A stretch of DNA of 46,134 bases from an uncultured Lachnotalea sp. Its GTDB lineage: Bacteria; Bacillota; Clostridia; Lachnospirales; Lachnospiraceae. The stretch lies in contig CAMSZT010000027.1 of the NCBI GenBank assembly GCA_947066815.1, positions 1 to 46,134 of the forward strand, written 5' to 3'. A program made the position numbers and the translations under genes. A model generated the notes under the pieces. It worked only from the letters and a program-made list of their open reading frames with translations, was not told the origin of the DNA and made no database searches. Every line of letters begins with the position of its first letter. Position 1 is the stretch's first letter. This document shows positions 39,511 through 46,134 of the stretch, piece after piece.

Positions 39511-40172
39511 TATTTCACCCATCCTTTCTTATACATAAAGCGGGCCGAGAGGACACCGGCGAGGATCAGGAGCGGCAGCACGAGGGCGCTGTTGATCACG
39601 CCTGTCCCGAGGAGCAGGATGCCCAGGAGGAAGGGAACGAGGGCCAGACGGAAATTTTTTGCCAGCATTCCGATGCCCAGGGCGCCGAACAGGGCCGGGA
39701 CAATGTTGTCAAAGGCCGGCTTCAGGACCGGGGTTGCGAGGACCGTGCTCAGGGGGGCGATCAGAAGGACGCCGAGAACGATGACCAGGATGCTGACGAT
39801 GGCCGAGACGGCCATGGCGAGGGTGGAGATCACGTCGGATTCCTCGGTGTAGTTGGCCGGGTCCAGTCCGGCGGCTTCCATGGCGGCCAGGGAGGCCGGG
39901 ATCTTCAGGTTGGTATAATTGCCGGTCAGCACCATGATGTACATGGCGGAGGAACCGATCATGGGGGCGATGCTCAGGAATTCGCTGAGGGAGACCGGGA
40001 TCATCAGGAGCAGGATGGAGCCGGTACCGGATAAAATGGAGGCCCAGTCCGGCGGGACCCGGAAGACAAGGATCAAAAGCAGGGGGAAGATCAGGGTGGC
40101 GGCCATTCCCACACAGAGACTGAGCCTTCCGAAGCGGTGGGCTTTTTCGTCGTAGGACAGCGTTTGTTTCAT
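39510..40172 (-). CDS. Small integral membrane protein, putative transporter partner
   Basis: Encodes 220 residues from ATG 40172 (AAGGAGGAAC upstream; the frame extends to 40490 without protein-like sequence). About five membrane segments: AATLIFPLLLILVF, ILLLMIPVSLSEFLSI, ISTLAMAVSAIVSILVIVLGVLLI, LVPFLLGILLLG, VINSALVLPLLILAGVL. A loop, TGNYTNLKIPASLAAMEAAG, is conspicuous. It is co-transcribed with and 35 bases from the DUF5058-like gene, with the deacylase start overlapping its stop. The pair probably works as one transporter, though no function is established to my knowledge. Confidence 0.7.
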   Translation of the reverse strand: MKQTLSYDEKAHRFGRLSLCVGMAATLIFPLLLILVFRVPPDWASILSGTGSILLLMIPVSLSEFLSIAPMIGSSAMYIMVLTGNYTNLKIPASLAAMEAAGLDPANYTEESDVISTLAMAVSAIVSILVIVLGVLLIAPLSTVLATPVLKPAFDNIVPALFGALGIGMLAKNFRLALVPFLLGILLLGTGVINSALVLPLLILAGVLSARFMYKKGWVK

Positions 40173-40207
40173 AGGAAAGTTCCTCCTTTGGACAGACAGA
40201 GATCGGT

Positions 40208-40921
40208 TTACAGGGAGCAGAGGACGGAGGCCGTCATTCCCAGGACCATGCTGACGGAGAGGGAAAAATCGGAGAGCCACCGAAAGCCGCGGCCTTTTTT
40301 TATGAGAAGGTTTAACAGGAGCATGGAGACGGCGCTCACGGCCATGCTGAGAAGGGCCGTTCCGCCTTCGACGACGGGGGCCGCCAGGAATCTGGAATAG
40401 AGGGACACGATGAGGGCCGCCATCAGAACCTTTCCCCAGGTGCCTGTCCCGCTTTTTTTGATGGAGCGGTCCAGCCGGTTTTTGTACCACTTGAAGCCGA
40501 AGATCGTGAGGCTCAGGGTGACGAAGGATCCGACGGTCATGACGCAGACGGAGGTCAGGAACGATCCGGCGCCGTAGCCGGCGCCTCCCAGGGCGGCGCC
40601 GGAGGCGGCGGCCCCGATCTCGGCGGCCATCAGCTCATAGGACAGGGAACCGATGATGGACAGGCGGGCCCAGGAAAAGGGCAGTCCCAGCACCGGGGCC
40701 AGGGTCAGGAGCGCCACGACGATGGCGATGCTGGGAACGATGCTGGTGAGTGCGGCGACCCTCACGGCGTGCCTCAGCCGGTCTTTGGCTATGCCAAGCT
40801 CCCCGGCCCTTTTAAGGGCCCGGCGGATATAGACGGCCGACTGCCAGAGCACGATGCCGAGAAGGAGCGCCACGCCGAGGTACATGGCGGGATGGTTTGC
40901 AATTTCCAGATACTCTTTCAT
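40208..40921 (-). CDS. DUF5058-like integral membrane protein
   Basis: Encodes 237 residues with about six membrane segments: a segment at ~14-30 (LGVALLLGIVLWQSAVYI), then VAALTSIVPSIAIVVALLTL, a Gly/Ala-rich GAAASGAALGGAGYGAG, FVTLSLTIFGFKWY and others. The size and pattern match what I know as the DUF5058 family, often beside amidohydrolases in gut Firmicutes. GGAGG seven bases upstream of ATG 40921 supports the start. First gene of the minus-strand operon; divergent from the LysR gene. Confidence 0.7.
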   Translation of the reverse strand: MKEYLEIANHPAMYLGVALLLGIVLWQSAVYIRRALKRAGELGIAKDRLRHAVRVAALTSIVPSIAIVVALLTLAPVLGLPFSWARLSIIGSLSYELMAAEIGAAASGAALGGAGYGAGSFLTSVCVMTVGSFVTLSLTIFGFKWYKNRLDRSIKKSGTGTWGKVLMAALIVSLYSRFLAAPVVEGGTALLSMAVSAVSMLLLNLLIKKGRGFRWLSDFSLSVSMVLGMTASVLCSL

Positions 40922-40966
40922 ACAGATCCTCCTTTCGGGAAATCCCTCTTTGCTGCGGTTTTTTCT

Positions 40967-41005
40967 ATTATACTTCTTGTGAAGTATCAGGTGTTAATAT
41001 ATAAT
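40967..41005. promoter_or_regulatory. LysR operator and divergent promoters
   Basis: The dyad ATACTTC-TTGT-GAAGTAT (40970-40987) has the length and symmetry of a LysR T-N11-A box. It overlaps the lysR promoter, TTGTGA (40977-40982) -17- TATAAT (41000-41005), and the minus-strand TATAAT (40972-40967) of the membrane-protein operon, whose -35 region is poor. This fits autorepression of lysR and activation of the divergent operon. Confidence 0.7.
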
Positions 41006-41088
41006 AATGATATAGATCCATATGATTTTATGATAGATAAGATTATGACAGACAGGATATGGAGAGGAGGCGGAAGAGGATCATGCGC

Positions 41089-42030
41089 ATGTCCCAGATC
41101 GAGCAGGCTGTCACCATTGCCGCGGAGGGCTCCATCAGCCGTGCGGCGAAGAAGCTGTATCTGTCCCAGCCCAATCTTTCCCAGTCTCTGAAGCTCTTGG
41201 AGGAGGAACTGGGGGAGGCTCTTTTTGAGCGCACCGGAAGGGGCGTGGTCTTGACCGCCTTCGGCAGAGAATTCCTCTCTCTTGCCCAGCCGGCGTACCG
41301 CCAGTTTCAGATGCTGGATACCTTCTGTGCCAGGATGGATGCGCCGGCGCCGGCGGTCTTTCAGGTGGCCAGCCAGTACTTCCGCTTTGCCAATACGGTG
41401 TTCACGGATTTTTGCCGGACGCATCAGGGCAGAGACTTTCATTTTTCGTTTTTGGAAGGGTCGTTCCAGGAGGTGGTGGAGCTGGTGCGGAGCCAGACGG
41501 TGGAGCTTGGCCTGATCATACTCTCTCCCATGCAGAGGAGGCTTGTGACGGCCATGTTCCAGCAGAGTAACCTGGAGTATGTGAAGATGGCGGAGGAAGA
41601 GGCGGCCGTCATTGTCCGGAAAGGACACCCGCTCTGTGAGAAGGGAAGGTCTGTGGTGTCGGCGGAGGAGCTTCGGGCGTATCCCTTCGCCCTTTACCGG
41701 GACGCTCAGTATGGCATGACTCCGGAGTGGGAGCTTCTGGGACTCCATGACATGCCGCAGAAGATCACCGTCGGGGACCGGGCCACCCTCTATGAGCTTC
41801 TCGGCAGCACGGATGCCTTTACGGTCGGTGTCCACAACCGGTCGGCCTACACCCACACGGAATATTATTCCGACAAGTGCGCCCTGCGTTTTTCCGGGGA
41901 CCGCCCCATACCGCTGGAGATCGGCATGCTGACAAGCAAGAGCCGCCCGCTTTCTCCTCTGGCCGCCGGGTATCGGGACAGGATTAGGCAGATCGTGGGG
42001 AATGAGCCCGCCGAGGATCACGGGATCTGA
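41089..42030 (+). CDS. LysR family transcriptional regulator
   Basis: Encodes 313 residues from ATG 41089 (AGAGGA eight bases upstream; in-frame ATGs at 41059 and 41083 are possible). The helix-turn-helix is evident: EGSISRAAKKLYLSQPNLSQSLKLLEEELGEALFERTGRGV. The rest is a periplasmic-binding-like effector domain. It is divergent from the membrane-protein/deacylase operon and shares a dyad operator with it, so that operon is the likely target and an acylated amino acid or a D-amino acid a plausible effector (inference). Confidence 0.9.
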   Translation: MSQIEQAVTIAAEGSISRAAKKLYLSQPNLSQSLKLLEEELGEALFERTGRGVVLTAFGREFLSLAQPAYRQFQMLDTFCARMDAPAPAVFQVASQYFRFANTVFTDFCRTHQGRDFHFSFLEGSFQEVVELVRSQTVELGLIILSPMQRRLVTAMFQQSNLEYVKMAEEEAAVIVRKGHPLCEKGRSVVSAEELRAYPFALYRDAQYGMTPEWELLGLHDMPQKITVGDRATLYELLGSTDAFTVGVHNRSAYTHTEYYSDKCALRFSGDRPIPLEIGMLTSKSRPLSPLAAGYRDRIRQIVGNEPAEDHGI

Positions 42031-42263
42031 TCATCCGGACTCATATCCGAAGTTCTCTGTCGATGCCGTATTCCCGCAGGTCCTGGGAGACGTGACCGGT
42101 TTGAAGAGAAATGTGCTGCCGGAGGCCGCACCGGGATGCGGGAGAGGAAAATCTCCGGGATAAAACGGTGGAAAATCTCCGGATTTAGTGATATGATAGA
42201 AGGCATGTTGCACCGGGCGGCGGGGATATGCGGCCCGGAGGCTTAAGTTTGGGAGCGTGCGGG

Positions 42264-42992
42264 ATGGAAGGATCGGGAATTCGTTTAAACAAATATCTCA
42301 GCGAGGCGGGAGTCTGCTCCCGCAGGGAGGCCGACCGGCTCGTCGAGGCGGGGCGTGTCACGGTGGACGGGCGGCCGGCGCTCATGGGCCAGCGGGTGAA
42401 CCCGGGGCAGGCGGTGTGCCTGGATGGAAGGCCGGTGGGCGGGAAAGAGCGGCCGGTGCTCCTTCTGGTCAACAAGCCGGCCGGGATCGTCTGCACCACG
42501 GCGGAGTTCAAGGGAGAGAAAAACATCGTGGACCTGGTCCGCTATCCCATCCGCCTCTATCCGGTGGGGCGGCTGGACAAGGAGTCGGAGGGATTGATTT
42601 TGATGACCAACCAGGGGGAGCTGATGGATCAGATCCTGCGGCCGGGGAATGCCCATGAGAAAGAGTACCTGGTGGAGGTGAACCGTCCGGTGACGGCGGG
42701 CTTTCTGGAGGGACTCAGGCGGGGTGTTCCCATGCTGGGGACGGTGACGGCCCCCTGCCGGGTGGAGAAGACGGGGCCTAAGAGCTTTCGGATGATCCTG
42801 ACCCAGGGGCTAAACCGCCAGATCCGGCGGATGTGTGAATATTTTGACTACCGGGTGACGCACCTGGTCCGGATCCGGGTCATGAACTTTACCCTGGACG
42901 GCATCGCCCCCGGCGGATACCGGGAGGCGACAAAGGAGGAGCTCTCAGAGCTTGGGCGGATCCTCTCCCGCCCGGCGCCAAGGAAACGCTGA
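42264..42992 (+). CDS. rluF: 23S rRNA pseudouridine synthase, RluB/RluF type
   Basis: Encodes 242 residues. An N-terminal S4 RNA-binding domain (IRLNKYLSEAGVCSRREADRLV...GRVTVDG) precedes the RsuA-type catalytic domain with GRLDKESEGLILMTNQGEL (catalytic Asp105) and the end motif QGLNRQIRRMCEYF, closer to RluF than to RluB. It would isomerise a specific uridine of 23S rRNA. GGGAG eight bases upstream supports ATG 42264; the frame opens at 42228. The stop codon lies inside an 11-bp hairpin stem. The 233-base interval before it shows only a 13-bp direct repeat (GGAAAATCTCCGG at 42146 and 42170). Confidence 0.87.
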   Translation: MEGSGIRLNKYLSEAGVCSRREADRLVEAGRVTVDGRPALMGQRVNPGQAVCLDGRPVGGKERPVLLLVNKPAGIVCTTAEFKGEKNIVDLVRYPIRLYPVGRLDKESEGLILMTNQGELMDQILRPGNAHEKEYLVEVNRPVTAGFLEGLRRGVPMLGTVTAPCRVEKTGPKSFRMILTQGLNRQIRRMCEYFDYRVTHLVRIRVMNFTLDGIAPGGYREATKEELSELGRILSRPAPRKR

Positions 42993-43008
42993 ATAAATCA
43001 GCGTTTCC
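42982..43008 (+). terminator. Hairpin spanning the rluF stop codon
   Basis: GGAAACGCTGA (42982-42992, including the TGA stop) pairs with TCAGCGTTTCC (42998-43008) across a 5-base loop. No T-run follows, so it may stabilise the mRNA rather than terminate. Confidence 0.5.
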
Positions 43009-43088
43009 CCAAAATCCCCACAGGTAATTGCGGGACGATAAAATTTGTCGTCTCGCAATTACCTGCGCAGCACCTTATTTTAGGGAAA
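43004..43088. repeat. Inverted-repeat element C (intergenic hairpin)
   Basis: The inner arms CAGGTAATTGCGGGACGA (43021-43038) and TCGTCTCGCAATTACCTG (43048-43065) differ at one position. Outer arms TTTCCCCAAAAT (43004-43015) and ATTTTAGGGAAA (43077-43088) extend the pairing. The inner arm ends match elements A and B. It fills the gap between rluF and ligA. No flanking direct repeat was found for this copy. Confidence 0.65.
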
Positions 43089-43106
43089 GGAACGGCAAGA
43101 AATCGC

Positions 43107-45074
43107 ATGGAACAGGAAAAAAAGCTTGCACGGATGAAGGAGCTGGTCTCTCTCCTCGGGGAGGCCGGAAAGGCGTACTATCAGGAGAGCCGGGAGCTCA
43201 TGAGCAATCTGGAATATGACCGGCTCTACGACGAGCTTTTGGCGCTGGAGCGGGAGACGGGCATCGTCCTCGGGGGGAGCCCCACCGTCCGGGTGGGATA
43301 TGAGATCTTAAGCGAGCTTCCCAAGGAGGCCCACGAGTCCCCCATGCTGTCTCTGGACAAGACCAAGGAGCCGGGGGCCCTGGCCCAGTGGCTGGGGGAG
43401 AAGGAGGGGCTTCTCTCCTGGAAGCTGGACGGCCTTACCATCGTGCTCACCTATAGAGCGGGGCGGCTTTACAAGGCGGTCACCAGGGGGAACGGCGAGG
43501 TCGGCGAGGTCATTACGAACAATGCGAGGGTCTTTGTCAACGTGCCCGGCGCCATTCCCTATGGGGGGGAGCTGGTGCTTCGGGGCGAGGCCGTCATCCG
43601 GTATTCGGATTTTTATAAGATCAACGAGGAAATCGGGGACGCCGACGCAAAATACAAGAATCCCAGGAACCTGTGCAGCGGTTCCGTGCGCCAGCTGAAC
43701 AACGAGATCACGGCGAAGCGGAGCGTGAGGTTTTTTGCTTTTGCGCTGGTGAAGGCGGAGGGCGTGGATTTTGAAAATTCCAGGGAGCGGGAGCTTGCCT
43801 GGCTTTCGGGGCAGGGCTTTGACGTGGTGGAATTTAAGCGGGTGAACCGGGAGACGGTGGCGGCGGCTGTGGAAGAATTTGCAAAGGCCGTACCGGACAA
43901 TGACTTTCCCTCCGACGGGCTGGTGCTTTTGTTTGATGACATTGCTTACGGCCGTTCTCTGGGGCGGACGGCAAAATTCCCCAGAGATTCCATTGCCTTT
44001 AAATGGGCGGACGAGGTTCAGGCCACCCGCCTTTCCTATATTGAGTGGAGTGCTTCACGGACGGGGCTTATCAATCCGGTGGCGGTCTTTGAGCCGGTGG
44101 AGCTGGAGGGAACCACGGTGAGCCGGGCCAGCGTCCACAATGTGAGCATCGTGGAGGAGCTGGCGCTGGGCGAGGGGGACGAGATCACCGTCTACAAGGC
44201 CAACATGATCATTCCCCAGATCGCGGAGAATTTGACCAGGAGCGGTTCGGCGAGGATCCCCGAGGCCTGCCCGGTCTGCGGCGGACTTACGAAGATCCGG
44301 GAGGAAAACGAGGTGAAGACCCTGTACTGCACCAATCCGGAGTGTCCGGCGAAAAAGATCAAGGGCTTTTCCCTCTTCGTGAGCCGGGATGCCATGAACA
44401 TCGACGGGCTCTCGGAGGCGACCCTGGAAAAATTCGTGGACGCCGGGTTCGTGCGGGAGTTTGCGGATCTTTTCCATCTGGAACGATACAGGGAGCAGAT
44501 CCTTTCCATGGAGGGCTTCGGGGAAAAGTCTTATGAAAATCTGCTGGCATCTCTTAAGCGGGCGAGGGACACCACCATGGCCCGCCTCCTCTACGGTCTT
44601 GGGATTCCCGGGATTGGCCTGGCCAACGCAAAGGTTCTCTGTAAGGCCTTTGGCTACGATTTTGAGAGGCTTCGTCACGGGACGAGGGAGGAGTTTGAGG
44701 AGATCGAGGGGATCGGCCCGGTGATCGCCGACAGCCTTTTCACCTATTTTCAGTCGGAGAAGAACAATGCGGAGGTGGATCGAATGCTTGAGCTGGTGAC
44801 GTTTCACGATGAGATGCCATCAGCGGACGAACAGGTTCTGGGCGGGAAGACCTTTGTCATCACCGGATCCGTGGAACACTTTGCAAACAGGAATGAGGCG
44901 AAGGCCCTCATTGAATCCCTGGGAGGCAGGGTGACCGGCTCCGTCACGGCCAGGACGGATTACCTCATTAACAATGATTCCATGTCGAATTCCTCGAAAA
45001 ATAAAAAGGCGAAGGAGCTGGGGATCCCCATCCTCACGGAAGAGGAGTTTTTGGACATGATAAAACAGGAGTAG
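43107..45074 (+). CDS. ligA: NAD-dependent DNA ligase LigA
   Basis: Encodes 655 residues, normal for LigA. In order: an N-terminal Ia-like region with Tyr residues (NLEYDRLYDELLALE), adenylation motif SWKLDGLTIV with nucleophile Lys106, VLRGEAVI, the OB-fold, a four-Cys zinc site (CPVCGG ... YCTNPECPAKK), helix-hairpin-helix repeats (LYGLGIPGIG, IEGIGPVIA), and a C-terminal BRCT domain (GKTFVITGSVEHFANRNEAK). It seals nicks in replication and repair. The ribosome site is poor: AAAGGAA lies ~16 bases upstream. Only six bases separate it from metA, so the two are co-transcribed. The active site reads KLDG where many ligases have KxDG; no key residue is missing. Confidence 0.95.
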   Translation: MEQEKKLARMKELVSLLGEAGKAYYQESRELMSNLEYDRLYDELLALERETGIVLGGSPTVRVGYEILSELPKEAHESPMLSLDKTKEPGALAQWLGEKEGLLSWKLDGLTIVLTYRAGRLYKAVTRGNGEVGEVITNNARVFVNVPGAIPYGGELVLRGEAVIRYSDFYKINEEIGDADAKYKNPRNLCSGSVRQLNNEITAKRSVRFFAFALVKAEGVDFENSRERELAWLSGQGFDVVEFKRVNRETVAAAVEEFAKAVPDNDFPSDGLVLLFDDIAYGRSLGRTAKFPRDSIAFKWADEVQATRLSYIEWSASRTGLINPVAVFEPVELEGTTVSRASVHNVSIVEELALGEGDEITVYKANMIIPQIAENLTRSGSARIPEACPVCGGLTKIREENEVKTLYCTNPECPAKKIKGFSLFVSRDAMNIDGLSEATLEKFVDAGFVREFADLFHLERYREQILSMEGFGEKSYENLLASLKRARDTTMARLLYGLGIPGIGLANAKVLCKAFGYDFERLRHGTREEFEEIEGIGPVIADSLFTYFQSEKNNAEVDRMLELVTFHDEMPSADEQVLGGKTFVITGSVEHFANRNEAKALIESLGGRVTGSVTARTDYLINNDSMSNSSKNKKAKELGIPILTEEEFLDMIKQE

Positions 45075-45080
45075 ACAGTT

Positions 45081-45986
45081 ATGCCGATTAAAGTACAGAA
45101 CAACCTGCCCGCCAGGGCGATCCTTGAGAAAGAAAATATTTTCATGATGGATGAAAGCCGGGCTCTCTCCCAGGACATCCGTTCCCTTCAGATTGTGATC
45201 TTAAATCTGATGCCGGTGAAGGAGGAGACGGAGACGCAGCTTCTCAGGGCCCTGTCCAACACGCCGCTTCAGCTTGACGTCACATTCCTCCACATGAGGA
45301 GCCATGAGTCGACTCACACCTCCATGAGCCATCTGAATCAGTTTTACGTGACCTTTGACGCCATCCGGAAGAAGAAATTCGACGGGATGATCATCACCGG
45401 GGCGCCGGTGGAGCAGATGGAGTTCGAGGAGGTAGATTACTGGCCGGAACTCTCCGAGATCATGGCCTGGACGGACACCAACGTGACCTCCACGGTCCAC
45501 ATCTGCTGGGGCGCCCAGGCGGGGCTTTACTACCACTACGGCATCCCCAAGTACGAGATGGAGAAGAAGCTCTTCGGGATCTTTGAGCAGAAGGTCATGA
45601 ACCGCACCATTCCCCTGGTCCGGGGCTTTGACGACACCTTCCGGGCCCCCCATTCCCGTTACACTTATGTGAAAAAGGAGGACATCGCGGCCTGCCCGGA
45701 CCTTCTGATCCTGGCCGAGTCCGACGAGGCGGGGGTATTTTTGGTCCAGAGTGCCGGCGGAAAGCGGATCTTCGTCATGGGGCACCCGGAATATGACCGG
45801 GTCACCCTGGACGGCGAGTACCGGAGAGACCGGGGCAAGGGCATGGACACTGCCATCCCGAAAAATTATTATCCGGACGACGATCCCGAAAAGCGTCCCT
45901 GCCTTTCCTGGAGGATGCACGCCAACGCCCTCTACAACAACTGGATCAATTTCTACGTGTACCAGGTGACGCCCTATGAGCTGTAG
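45081..45986 (+). CDS. metA: Homoserine O-acetyltransferase (MetA family)
   Basis: Encodes 301 residues of the MetA family: start [20 protein letters not shown], nucleophile Cys142 in HICWGAQAG, and His235 and Glu237 in MGHPEYDR complete the catalytic set. Residue 111 is Glu (APVEQMEF). In this family Glu111 is tied to acetyl-CoA use and Gly111 to succinyl-CoA, so the enzyme should make O-acetylhomoserine for methionine synthesis even though the family is often annotated as succinyltransferase. AGGAG upstream supports the start. No SAM riboswitch or T-box is seen before it because it follows ligA within the same transcript. Confidence 0.93.
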   Translation: MPIKVQNNLPARAILEKENIFMMDESRALSQDIRSLQIVILNLMPVKEETETQLLRALSNTPLQLDVTFLHMRSHESTHTSMSHLNQFYVTFDAIRKKKFDGMIITGAPVEQMEFEEVDYWPELSEIMAWTDTNVTSTVHICWGAQAGLYYHYGIPKYEMEKKLFGIFEQKVMNRTIPLVRGFDDTFRAPHSRYTYVKKEDIAACPDLLILAESDEAGVFLVQSAGGKRIFVMGHPEYDRVTLDGEYRRDRGKGMDTAIPKNYYPDDDPEKRPCLSWRMHANALYNNWINFYVYQVTPYEL

Positions 45987-46024
45987 AGAAGAGCTTTGAA
46001 AACCTTGGATTTACGAGGGCACTG

Positions 46025-46063
46025 GAAAACTCCCACTTTTTTGGCGGGAGTTTTCTTCTTTTA
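46025..46063 (+). terminator. Intrinsic terminator after metA
   Basis: GAAAACTCCC (46025-46034) pairs with GGGAGTTTTC (46046-46055), followed by TTCTTTT. It ends the ligA-metA transcript. The last ~70 bases of the window show no feature. Confidence 0.85.
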
Positions 46064-46134
46064 TTATCATAAACAGCATATGGGTTAAACCAGATAGGGA
46101 TAAAAATAGATATGTATCGGCAGGAGCATAGATT

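Noticed and set aside
38242-39852. 536-codon plus-strand frame
   Set aside because: Antisense to the amidohydrolase, whose catalytic motifs are intact.
42146-42182. 13-bp direct repeat GGAAAATCTCCGG as an operator pair
   Set aside because: No promoter or regulator linked to it; kept as a note under the rluF entry only.

Overview
The window reads as chromosome of a GC-rich member of the Clostridia, most likely Lachnospiraceae. The basis is strong AGGAGG-type ribosome binding sites, TTGACA/TATAAT promoters, gut-Firmicute transport and regulator families, a cobalamin riboswitch and siphophage-type tail genes. No RNA genes for rRNA or tRNA and no CRISPR array were seen.

Positions 1-18,118 (minus strand) hold a phage-derived block. 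In transcription order it has a 906-residue two-barrel RNA polymerase with the DxDxD catalytic motif (YonO/QDE-1-like), a possible tail-terminator protein, an unknown protein, a probable tail tube protein, a cysteine-rich protein, holin, amidase, two small proteins, a tape measure gene that has lost its 5' end, a distal tail protein and a huge tail-tip/fibre protein running off the left edge. No terminase, portal or capsid gene is present. A zinc-ribbon gene with its own promoter lies in the opposite direction against the broken end of the tape measure gene.

Positions 18,190-24,780 hold a sugar-acid operon: a FadR-type GntR repressor, a GntP permease, an IlvD/Edd-family dehydratase, KDPG aldolase and KDG kinase. 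Together they would import an aldonate, dehydrate it to 2-keto-3-deoxy-sugar acid, phosphorylate it and split it (semi-phosphorylative Entner-Doudoroff route). A palindromic operator overlaps the permease promoter. Two small inverted-repeat elements with 10-bp flanking direct repeats sit inside the operon.

Positions 24,787-32,535 are a corrinoid uptake operon: promoter, cobalamin riboswitch with terminator, a 1245-residue secreted repeat protein, then binding lipoprotein, permease and ATPase of a BtuFCD-type ABC transporter.

Positions 32,588-37,755, less GC-rich, hold a BlaI/BlaR1-like repressor and membrane protease pair, a small secreted protein whose start region carries an 11-bp tandem duplication, and two lipoproteins. 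Positions 37,822-42,030 hold an N-acyl-D-amino-acid deacylase with two membrane proteins, divergent from a LysR regulator. The right end holds housekeeping genes: a pseudouridine synthase, DNA ligase LigA and MetA (Glu111, predicting acetyl-CoA use).
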